Source of the DNA: Planctomycetaceae bacterium
GTDB taxonomy: Bacteria; Planctomycetota; Planctomycetia; Pirellulales; Thermoguttaceae
Direction: 5' to 3'
NCBI GenBank assembly: GCA_031282385.1
Contig: JAITDV010000239.1
Coordinates: 1 to 8,495, forward strand
Length of the DNA stretch: 8,495 nt
Numbering within the stretch: position 1 is the stretch's first letter; each line of letters opens with the position of its first letter. Positions 1 through 5,313 of this stretch are shown piece by piece. Below the pieces are notes generated by a model, which was not told where the DNA came from, ran no database searches, and worked only from the letters and a program-made list of their open reading frames with translations. The translations under genes and the position numbers were made by a program.

Positions 1-624
1 CTTGAAAAGTATCCGCAGGTTGTTGTGTTTAACGGACACACTCACACGCCGGTCGGAGATCAACGAATGATTTTTCAGGACAAATACACGGCAATTAATG
101 ATGGCAGTATGTATTACTGTTGTGTAGAAAAAAACGAAGTCTCCAACGGTATTACCCCAGAAGGCAGCAACGATGTACAAGAAGGAATAATTGTTAATGT
201 GCAAGACGAGGATAAATTCAATGTGGAACGTTGGGATTTACGGCGAAATGTTGCGTACCAACCTTGGAATGTCGATTGGAAAAAGAAAAATTACAAAAAT
301 CAAAACGATAAAACTCCGCCGAGATTTGAATCCGGTGTGAAACCAAAGGTGAATTTATCGGGCAGCGGAGCATTGGTAACTTATCCGCAGGCAAAAGACA
401 ACGATGCCGTTTTCCGGTATCTCATCGAGATTAAGGACGGTAATAACGTAATTGCGTCGTACAAACAGTTTTCACAATTTTATCTAACCATTCAGCAACC
501 GGACAAATTGACAATAGAATTTGCAAATTTACCAAAAGGCAAACAACTAACCGCGTCGGTAAAAGCGCTTGATGTTTTTAACAACGAATCGACGGCAATT
601 ATCAGTGAAAATTTCGTCATTTGA
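1..624 (+). CDS. Calcineurin-like metallophosphoesterase, C-terminal part (5' end outside the window)
   Basis: The reading frame is open from the first base to the TGA at 622-624, giving 207 residues of a longer protein. Residues 5-17 hold 'PQVVVFNGHTHTP', which contains the GHxH metal-ligand motif that closes the calcineurin-like phosphoesterase fold. The following stretch (TAINDGSMYY, residues 33-42) fits the last strands of that domain. The part with the other metal ligands (DxH, GDxxD, GNH) would lie upstream and is not visible. After a linker with 'DKTPPRFESG' near residue 104, the last ~90 residues look like a fibronectin-III or Ig-like beta-sandwich, ending in 'ASVKALDVFNNEST'. Such C-terminal domains are common in exported or surface phosphoesterases, but the signal-peptide region is outside the window. 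The substrate cannot be told from this fragment. A GTG at 25 is internal to the conserved domain and is not the start. The family call is firm; the specific function is unknown. Confidence 0.85.
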   Translation, partial: LEKYPQVVVFNGHTHTPVGDQRMIFQDKYTAINDGSMYYCCVEKNEVSNGITPEGSNDVQEGIIVNVQDEDKFNVERWDLRRNVAYQPWNVDWKKKNYKNQNDKTPPRFESGVKPKVNLSGSGALVTYPQAKDNDAVFRYLIEIKDGNNVIASYKQFSQFYLTIQQPDKLTIEFANLPKGKQLTASVKALDVFNNESTAIISENFVI

Positions 625-723
625 AATTGCTTTGAGCATCTCTCCAAATTTATTTTTCACCACAAAGAACACAAAAAACGCGTGAAGGAACATCTGATTT
701 TATATACTTACCGCACTTGAAAA

Positions 724-743
724 TTCTGTTTTTTGAAACAGAA
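724..743. repeat. Small perfect hairpin in the gap after the phosphoesterase gene
   Basis: TTCTGTTT (724-731) and AAACAGAA (736-743) form an 8-bp perfect stem with a 4-base loop, about 100 bases after the phosphoesterase stop. No T-run follows on the + strand, so it is not a canonical intrinsic terminator in that direction. The rest of 625-843 shows no supported gene. It has an AT-rich run just before the pseudogene at 844 (826-840) that could be an old promoter. Confidence 0.35.
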
Positions 744-843
744 CCGTCAATTATGTCCTCAAGGTCATTATTGTCCCCGATGTCCATTCTTATAACGAGA
801 ACCGAAATTACGACTAAACAATTATAAAATATATTTTTAAGTT

Positions 844-1497
844 ATGAAAAAGTTACCGATATGCACCCAGTCGTTTGAAAATTTACGCGAAAACGACTGT
901 TTTTATGTTGACAAAACCGAAATTATCCACCGGATAATTTCGGACGGAAGAATTTATTTTCTTTTACGTCCGCGCCGTTTTGGAAAATCGTTGTTATTAA
1001 GTACAATAGAAGCGGTTTAAAAGGTAAAAAGATTATTTGACGGACTTTACATTTACGACAAATGGGATTGACCGCAACAATATCCTGACGAAAAAATTGA
1101 TGAGTTGCGCAGAATAATGCAACAACAGATAACCAATTTTGACGAATCCGGTTTTGCTCGTAGTCTTGAAGCAATGGTTGCGACTGTTCTTTATGGTCTT
1201 CACATTCCTCAAGAAGTTTATTATCATTCTTTAATGTTAATTTTAGATGCGGTTACTTGGTTTCAAAATTCATGCAGATGAACACAACGATTTAGGACGT
1301 TCCGATGTAATTTTGGAACAACCCGAAGTACAGTAATTGCCGAAATAAAATATGACGCCGAAAAAACGATAAACTGCCTCCTTAAAGAAGCAAGAAACCA
1401 AATTCATGAGAAACGTTACTACAACAAATATCTTGGTGAAGTTATTTTTCTTGGCGTTGCGTTTTCGGGCAAACAAACCGGTTGCCGGATGGAATAG
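844..1497 (+). pseudogene. Decayed AAA-ATPase-like / PD-(D/E)XK nuclease gene (PF09820 + PF08011 type)
   Basis: From ATG 844 the frame reads MKKLPICTQSFENLRE, then YVDKT, then 'LLRPRRFGKSLLLSTIEA', which holds the Walker A segment characteristic of AAA-ATPase-like (DUF1703-associated) proteins. TAA at 1018 and TGA at 1069 interrupt it; the TGA sits where family members usually have a second Trp after 'YDKWD'. Family members run to roughly 500 residues, but here the text jumps near 1084 from 'YDKWD..QQYP' straight to the C-terminal region 'DELRRIMQQQ', so about 300 codons appear to be lost. The PD-(D/E)XK part is recognisable but split. 'IPQEVYYHSLMLI' is in frame 1. 'LLGFKIHADEHNDLGRSDVI', with the catalytic-type Asp, is in frame 2 from 1253. 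'VIAEIKYDAEKT', with the ExK motif, is back in frame 1 from about 1333, and 'NQIHEKRYYNKY' and 'FSGKQTGCRME' lead to TAG 1495. Two stops, two frame changes and a deletion make this clearly non-functional. The biological role of the family is poorly known. Confidence 0.9.
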
Positions 1498-1517
1498 TTA
1501 AAAAACTAAAATGACAT

Positions 1518-1573
1518 GTTCACTACACTTTTACGCTCTTGAGTCAAGCAATTTATAGCACAAACAGTATATA
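1518..1573 (+). repeat. Dispersed intergenic repeat, short copy C
   Basis: This stretch begins GTTCAC and continues CACTTTTACGCTCTTGAGTC, then GCAATTTATAGCACAAAC and AGTATATA. It matches both ends of the 114-bp repeat at 3414-3527 and 4733-4846, but lacks the middle part (the CGTTTGCCGC...CTGCTTAC segment), as if internally deleted. It lies just after the pseudogene and upstream of the membrane-protein gene. The core is also shared with the hairpin at 5132-5187. Confidence 0.6.
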
Positions 1574-1671
1574 CGATGTTATTTTCGCATACGGTGTTCA
1601 TGGGAATTTTTCAGAATTGTGTTAATATATTTTCGTCTTTGTGTGATTTGGAATTAGTGTAACAATAAATT

Positions 1672-1678
1672 GAGAAAG
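1672..1678 (+). promoter_or_regulatory. Ribosome binding site deciding the start of the membrane-protein gene
   Basis: GAGAAAG at 1672-1678 lies 7 bases before ATG 1686, a normal spacing. The alternative in-frame GTG at 1680 would begin only one base after it. ATG 1686 is therefore the better start. Confidence 0.5.
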
Positions 1679-1685
1679 TGTGATT

Positions 1686-2513
1686 ATGTTTTTACAAAAT
1701 TTATTTATTTCGGCAAGTAACAGAATGCATCCTATAGTTGTCAGGCAAATACGGCGTTTAGTAAGGTCTCATACAATTACGTGGACGACGATCTTGTATT
1801 TAACTGTTTCTGTTTGTTCGGTATTGGTATTAGCTTTTATGATGGATACGATCAATAATGTTTTCAAGTTTCCTGTATTGATGTTTATTGGCAGCGGGTG
1901 GGCTAATTTTTTTATTTCGATTGTTGCGTTTTGTCCGGCGTTGATGTATGTTTCGGCGAAAATTAATGACGAGTTGCTTGATCAGATATTTAACTGGCGT
2001 GAATTGTTGTGTGGTTATGTTTTGTTTGGTGTTTTGTTTTCGGGCTATTATGCGGTATTGGCGTTGCCTTTTGTTTCTATTTCTTATGTTTTAGGCGGAA
2101 ATTTATTTCTTCAACTTGCAGCTTTGATTGAGCATGTTTTTACTGGGGTCGTTGTTAATCTTATTTTCTTTTCGTTTCTTATTAAAGTAAGAAATATGAC
2201 GGTGTTGATAACAATGGGCATCATACTTTTTTTTCTTCGTACATCGCCGTTACTTTTTTTGGGTGTTGTTGAAGGGATTATTTGTTTATTGCGTATTGTG
2301 TCTCCATTGCGTAATACATTTTCATTGGAGTTATATTCAATCGTAGTGTTGTTATTATTGGGAATTGTTGCAATCAGACTTTGCCGTTCTCATTTTTTGC
2401 AGCCAAAGCGTACAACTACAATGATAATCGGTATCAATATTGTTGCTTATGGGGTTCTTACAATAATTGTATCAGTTCTTTGGTTATTGTTACGATTAAG
2501 CGGTTTAATTTGA
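1686..2513 (+). CDS. Polytopic membrane protein resembling ABC-2 type transporter permeases
   Basis: The protein is 275 residues from ATG 1686. It opens with a short basic segment 'NRMHPIVVRQIRRLVRSHT' (residues 12-30), resembling the cytoplasmic 'NP..lREl+q..R' lead-in of ABC-2 permeases. About seven hydrophobic segments follow, near residues 31-52, 62-90, 107-137, 141-166, 171-197, 214-233 and 245-272. The passage from 'DELLDQIFNWRELLCGYVLF' through 'ALPFVSISYVLGG' (about residues 95-138) matches the cytoplasmic loop plus 'alPf...yllgG' pattern I associate with ABC-2 permeases of planctomycete-like bacteria. It is shorter than many of them, and no ATP-binding partner is encoded in the window, so substrate and partner are unknown. 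Its coding strand is rich in G and T, like the pyrK-like gene. The membrane location is certain from hydrophobicity; the ABC-2 assignment is inference. It could also be an unrelated multi-pass protein. Confidence 0.7.
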   Translation: MFLQNLFISASNRMHPIVVRQIRRLVRSHTITWTTILYLTVSVCSVLVLAFMMDTINNVFKFPVLMFIGSGWANFFISIVAFCPALMYVSAKINDELLDQIFNWRELLCGYVLFGVLFSGYYAVLALPFVSISYVLGGNLFLQLAALIEHVFTGVVVNLIFFSFLIKVRNMTVLITMGIILFFLRTSPLLFLGVVEGIICLLRIVSPLRNTFSLELYSIVVLLLLGIVAIRLCRSHFLQPKRTTTMIIGINIVAYGVLTIIVSVLWLLLRLSGLI

Positions 2514-2786
2514 ATTGTTTGTGTTTGAACTGGACTTTTGCAAAATTCATAACAACTTTTATTAAAAGAGCAGATGATTAAATCTTACTCAATTTCGGCA
2601 TATATTTTGAACACCAAAGAAGCAGAAATTATTGAAACGGAATTTATGAACCCCTTGTTTTTACGGCATATCATTTTTGGCAAAATAATATTTGATGCAA
2701 TAATATGACAAAAATCAAGGAATAGGAACGAATCAGACAAAAAAACAGCACTCCAAAATAAACGTAACTATCCAGTCGTATTAATA

Positions 2787-2911
2787 AACCACCCCTAACC
2801 CCTCCAGAGGAGGGGAACATTAAATTCACCTCCAAAGGTCTGGAACATTAAATTCCCATCCAAAGGAGGGGAACATTAAATTCACCTCCTTTGGAGGGGT
2901 TAGGGGTGGTT
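2787..2911. repeat. Tandem-hairpin element, copy 1
   Basis: Terminal inverted repeats span 2787-2815 and 2883-2911 and match at about 27 of 29 positions; the outer 19 bases (AACCACCCCTAACCCCTCC and its complement) match perfectly. Between them lie units of exactly 28 bp starting at 2801, 2829, 2857 and 2885. Each unit carries a small palindrome of the type CCTCC-NNN-GGAGG followed by the A/T-rich spacer GAACATTAAATTC. Unit 2 has a damaged right arm (GGTCTGG) and unit 3 begins CATCC. The RNA or single strand could fold into a closing stem with several hairpins inside. There is no open reading frame. The layout resembles a REP/MITE-like structured repeat; its function is unknown. Confidence 0.8.
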
Positions 2912-2952
2912 AAAAATATGATAGTTTTAAGCGGTTACTGCGCTACGCTGCG

Positions 2953-2982
2953 TTGCCGTCTGCTATAAATTTTTTTTTCGCG
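2953..2982 (+). repeat. Dispersed intergenic repeat, degenerate partial copy E
   Basis: TTGCCG, TCTGCT, a T-run and CGCG occur in the same order as in the 114-bp copy B (TTGCCGC, TCTGCT, T-run, ACGCG), but with deletions. The resemblance is short and partly low-complexity, so this copy is tentative. Confidence 0.3.
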
Positions 2983-3413
2983 TAGAGCTGCCGACTGAAT
3001 AGTTACAAGTAAACAACCCTTATTTATCCAATTTCACTTAGTATCAAACAACGCCCCAAAAATGCGATCTTATGCCCTTATTATATCGGTGCCGTTTAAC
3101 ACAATATCAAACAAAACATAAGGTCAGAAAGACGCATCGGGATGGGAATTTTCGGCTACTAATGGTAATTCGATAAATAAAGGTTTGCATATTAGAACCG
3201 TTCGTAAAACGATGTTGTCCCGTGTGAATTTATTGGTCTTGAGTAACAGAATAGTTGACGATAAGGAACACACGGCTGAACAGATACGATTTTCATTTTT
3301 GACTAACATAATTATTGTTACAATAATGCATCAAAAAAAATAGTAATTCAATAAACATTTCACACTCAAATTTATAGTGTTAAACGCCATTTTGCAAAAG
3401 TTCAGTTTGAAAA

Positions 3414-3527
3414 TTAAACTGTTCACACATTAAGTTTCGTTTGCCGCTGTCTGCTTACTTATCGGCAAGCAATTTTTTTACGCGATTGAGTTACACAATT
3501 TTATAGTACGAGCAATATATGTTGCCT
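3414..3527 (+). repeat. Dispersed intergenic repeat, 114-bp copy B
   Basis: The copy runs from TTAAACTGTTCACAC to GTTGCCT. The reverse complement of 4733-4846 has the same 114-base length and both ends in common. By eye roughly three quarters of positions agree, allowing a few one-base gaps. Shared blocks include the first 15 bases, TTTCGTTT, CTGCTTAC, TTTTTACGC, TTGAG, and ATAGTACGA near the end. It contains no reading frame. It lies upstream of the pyrK-like gene, with copy A in opposite orientation downstream. Confidence 0.75.
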
Positions 3528-3554
3528 AATTTTGTAGAGTATTTTGATATAGTG

Positions 3555-3584
3555 TTGCAAAGATAATTATTGTGTAGTTACAAT
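3555..3584 (+). promoter_or_regulatory. Possible sigma70-type promoter of the pyrK-like gene
   Basis: TTGCAA (3555-3560) and TACAAT (3579-3584) are separated by 18 bases and lie about 50 bases before the start codon. They sit just after repeat copy B, which could therefore influence transcription. The DNA here is AT-rich, so chance matches are likely. Confidence 0.3.
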
Positions 3585-3632
3585 GCGGTAATTATTTGAT
3601 GATAAATTTATTTTTTTGGAGTTGAAATTTGC

Positions 3633-4466
3633 ATGACTGATTCGGTGTTGTTTTGTTCTGAGCGTAAGGTTTGGAGCGGTGAAGGTTTGGTTGTGGGCAA
3701 TGAGAGAATTTCGGAATTGACATTTAGGCTTTCGATAGCGGTTGATAGTAACTTTCCAACAGTACAATCCGGTCAATTTATTATGATTCGTCTTGCTGAT
3801 GATGTTGGTTTGTTACTTGGCAGACCGCTTGCAATTTATAGAGTTACTCGCAACAACACTGTTCATGACGGTTGTGATGTAGTTGAGGTGATTTATCTTG
3901 TTGCGGGTAGAGTGACGTCGCGATTTTCGGAGTTAGCGGTTGGTTCGCGGATGCGACTTTGGGGACCGCTTGGTCGCGGATTTGATGTTGAGTTTTCGGG
4001 TCGGACGCTATTGGTTGCGGGTGGTGTTGGTCATACGCCTTTTTTGATGTTGGCGGAAAAGTTACGAAATCGTGTAACGTTGTTGTATGGTGCAAGAAGT
4101 GCGGAACGTGTTGTGCCGCTTGATGATTTTGAGCAAGTTGGAGTTGAAGTACGAATTTCGACGGAAGATGGTTCTTTGGGAGTTTGCGGTTTGGTTACGG
4201 AGTTGATAGAACAAGTTTATTGTCGAGATGAGTTGACGCGGATTTTATGTTGCGGTTCTGCGCCGATGATAAGAGCAACTTTCAAAATTGCGGAGAGATT
4301 ACGATTACCTTGTGTTGTGTCATTGGAAACGCCGATGAGTTGCGGGCTTGGTCTTTGTTATGGTTGTGTTGTCAAAGTCAAAGATGCGGCAGATGCAAAT
4401 GGATGGAGTTATCAAAGAACATGTGTTGAAGGTCCGGCATTTGACGCATACAGTCTTTTTTTCTGA
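3633..4466 (+). CDS. pyrK: PyrK-like dihydroorotate dehydrogenase electron-transfer subunit (FAD, NAD, [2Fe-2S])
   Basis: The protein is 277 residues, slightly longer than the ~256 of classic PyrK. GGAG at 3618-3621 lies 11 bases before ATG 3633 and supports this start. The order of domains fits the ferredoxin-reductase-type PyrK family. First comes a flavin-binding barrel with 'GQFIMIRL' (47-54) and 'GRPLAIYRV' (63-71). The pyridine-nucleotide domain follows with 'VAGGVGHTPFLMLAE' (128-142), 'LLYGARS' (150-156) and 'CCGSAPMIRA' (206-215). Last is a [2Fe-2S] cluster site with Cys 237, 242, 245 and 264 (CX4CX2CX18C), followed by 'VEGPAFDA'. In characterised systems PyrK passes electrons between the PyrD1B catalytic subunit and NAD+ during orotate synthesis. 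No pyrD or other pyr gene is present within 1 kb on either side. It stands alone between repeats, so its partner must be encoded elsewhere. A related sulfhydrogenase or NfnA-type subunit is possible but less likely. Confidence 0.87.
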   Translation: MTDSVLFCSERKVWSGEGLVVGNERISELTFRLSIAVDSNFPTVQSGQFIMIRLADDVGLLLGRPLAIYRVTRNNTVHDGCDVVEVIYLVAGRVTSRFSELAVGSRMRLWGPLGRGFDVEFSGRTLLVAGGVGHTPFLMLAEKLRNRVTLLYGARSAERVVPLDDFEQVGVEVRISTEDGSLGVCGLVTELIEQVYCRDELTRILCCGSAPMIRATFKIAERLRLPCVVSLETPMSCGLGLCYGCVVKVKDAADANGWSYQRTCVEGPAFDAYSLFF

Positions 4467-4475
4467 TCTGCATAA

Positions 4476-4722
4476 TAGACCTTTTCTCTAACCTAAAAAT
4501 ACATCAACGCAACAAAAAACCTACATCGAAAAACCGCCTTTAACTCCTCCGAGACCACCCCTAACCCCTCCGAAGGAGGGGAATAAGAAGACGCCTCCGA
4601 GGGAGGCGAATAAGAAGAAGCATCCGAGTGAGGCGAATAAGGAGACACCTCCTTCGGAGGCGAATATTCCCCTCCTTCGGAGGGGTCAGGGGTGGTCTCC
4701 TACAGGTTAGTGAAAAGGTCTA
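4476..4722. repeat. Tandem-hairpin element, copy 2, with outer inverted repeat
   Basis: The outer arms are TAGACCTTTTCTCTAACCT (4476-4494) and AGGTTAGTGAAAAGGTCTA (4704-4722), inverted and matching at 18 of 19. Inner terminal inverted repeats span 4551-4581 and 4669-4699 and match at 30 of 31; each contains a 7-bp hairpin CCCCTCC-NNN-GGAGGGG. Between them 27-bp units start at 4567, 4594, 4621 and 4648, each with a CCTCC...GGAGG-type palindrome and an AATAAGAAGACG-like spacer. The unit at 4621 begins CATCC. The element starts 10 bases after the pyrK-like stop, so its stems could end or protect that transcript, but no T-run follows a stem. It has no reading frame. It shares architecture with 2787-2911, though the spacers differ. 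Confidence 0.8.
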
Positions 4723-4732
4723 ATATCTATTC

Positions 4733-4846
4733 AGGCAACTTCTATACTGTTCGTACTATTAATTGCGCGGCTCAAGAGCGTAAAAACCTGCTTTGCGGCA
4801 GGTAAGCAGGCGGCGGTAAACGAAAATTAAAGTGTGAACAGTTTAA
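4733..4846 (-). repeat. Dispersed intergenic repeat, 114-bp copy A (inverted relative to copy B)
   Basis: The reverse complement begins TTAAACTGTTCACAC and ends GTTGCCT, exactly as copy B at 3414-3527 and with the same length. Inside it, ACCTGC-TTTGCG-GCAGGT (4787-4804) is a 6-bp stem hairpin. It lies 10 bases after the outer arm of the tandem-hairpin element, so the two repeat families are adjacent here. Copies A and B face each other across the pyrK-like gene. Confidence 0.75.
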
Positions 4847-4913
4847 AACCTATTTTTGACGGAATTATCAAAATTTTCAGAATAGACAAATTTAGACAAT
4901 AAATTTATTTTAT

Positions 4914-4955
4914 CCACGAAATTACACAAATTATTTAATTCGTGAAAATTAGTGG
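4914..4955. repeat. Imperfect 20-bp palindrome
   Basis: CCACGAAATTACACAAATTA (4914-4933) pairs with TAATTCGTGAAAATTAGTGG (4936-4955) at 16 of 20 positions around a 2-base loop. It is AT-rich and has no T-tract terminator. It may be another intergenic repeat or a protein-binding palindrome. Confidence 0.4.
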
Positions 4956-5131
4956 AGATTCGTAGGCAAAATGAGTTTTTAGAAGTTCACTAAAACAATA
5001 ATAATTATGAAAAATTGGTCTTTGATGATTTTTGCAAAATTGTTATACTTCGCGAAGCCGTGTGTCTCTGCAAATTTTGCCCAAGTTGCATAACAACCCG
5101 CCGCATCGAGACGGGACTAAATCCCTATATA

Positions 5132-5187
5132 GTTTGTACAATAAATTGCGTGACTCAAGATCGCAATTTATTGTACAAACAGTATAT
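5132..5187. repeat. Dispersed repeat copy D: two cores head-to-head forming an 18-bp hairpin
   Basis: TTTGTACAATAAATTGCG (5133-5150) and CGCAATTTATTGTACAAA (5162-5179) are perfect inverted repeats with an 11-base loop. Read on the - strand, 5132-5159 matches copy C (CTTGAGTC.GCAATTTAT.G.ACAAAC) with about 3 differences in 28. Read on the + strand, 5163-5187 matches the same core and continues into CAGTATAT, also as in copy C. The structure thus looks like two oppositely oriented cores of the dispersed repeat. It lies about 130 bases before smc and is not followed by a T-run. Confidence 0.7.
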
Positions 5188-5313
5188 TGAGCCGCTACAC
5201 AAATTAAAATGTTAAATTAAATTAAACGTTACGTTTTTTTGACCAGTTGACGGAATATAACGGCGTGCAAATTCCGCAATTTAATTTTATCCAATCCTTA
5301 CCCTCTGACCAAC

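Larger units (their letters stand above)
2764..3006. repeat. Outer inverted repeat around the first tandem-hairpin element
   Basis: GTAACTATCCAGTCG (2764-2778) and CGACTGAATAGTTAC (2992-3006) are inverted copies matching at 14 of 15 positions. The left arm is 8 bases from the inner element and the right arm 80 bases from it. The second tandem-hairpin element has the same kind of flanking pair with a different sequence. Confidence 0.45.
2524..3411. repeat. Inverted-repeat pair 2524-2546 / 3389-3411
   Basis: The left arm, TTTGAACTGGACTTTTGC plus AAAAT, begins 11 bases after the membrane-protein stop. Its reverse complement matches the right arm, ATTTTGCAAAAGTTCAG and on to 3411, at about 20 of 23 positions. 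The right arm lies immediately before the 114-bp repeat copy B. The arms bracket nearly the whole non-coding interval. They may be two copies of another dispersed repeat or the ends of a decayed element. Confidence 0.45.
2514..3632. other. Long intergenic interval, repeat-rich, no supported gene
   Basis: These 1.1 kb hold an inverted-repeat arm (2524-2546, partner at 3389-3411), the tandem-hairpin element (2787-2911) with its outer inverted repeat (2764-2778 and 2992-3006), a partial dispersed repeat (2953-2982), the 114-bp repeat copy B (3414-3527) and the probable promoter of the next gene. Between 3007 and 3388 I see no recognisable gene or structure. One stretch (3122-3344) is open on the + strand, but it has no good start and no family resemblance. 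Confidence 0.6.
4847..5313. other. Intergenic interval before smc, no supported gene
   Basis: The interval holds an imperfect palindrome (4914-4955), a 10-bp perfect palindrome CTTCGCGAAG (5048-5057), a small GGGA-5-TCCC hairpin (5114-5126) and the large hairpin at 5132-5187. A 28-codon frame from ATG 5007 to TAA 5091 starts like an exported protein, but it has no ribosome binding site and stops early. No clear promoter for smc stands out. Confidence 0.5.

Noticed and set aside
25..624. Start of the first gene at GTG 25
   Set aside because: The frame continues upstream to base 1 and the GTG falls within the conserved 'VVVFNGHTH' strand, so the true start is outside the window.
2574..2708. 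44-codon frame beginning MIKSYSISAYILN, with a weak AAAGAG upstream
   Set aside because: Short, no recognisable motif, AT-rich context where such frames arise by chance.
2801..2899. CRISPR-like spacing of 28-bp units
   Set aside because: The intervening sequences are themselves repeated (AACATTAAATTC), there are no unique spacers, and no cas gene is present; it is a tandem repeat inside an inverted repeat.
3122..3344. Open frame of about 73 codons on the + strand (reads GQKDASGWEFSATNG near its start)
   Set aside because: It starts right after a stop with no ATG or ribosome binding site near its beginning, and I recognise no family; it may be a fragment but cannot be supported.
3844..4095. 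Minus-strand frame opposite the pyrK-like gene
   Set aside because: It lies antisense to a strongly conserved coding region and its composition (His, Gln, Pro rich) is that of a shadow frame.
4565..4581. Intrinsic terminator for the pyrK-like gene
   Set aside because: The 7-bp GC-rich stem is followed by AATAAGAAG rather than a T-run, so it does not meet the usual pattern, though the stem may still affect the transcript end.
5007..5093. 28-codon frame from ATG 5007 resembling a signal peptide
   Set aside because: No ribosome binding site and it ends immediately after the hydrophobic stretch; not a credible gene.
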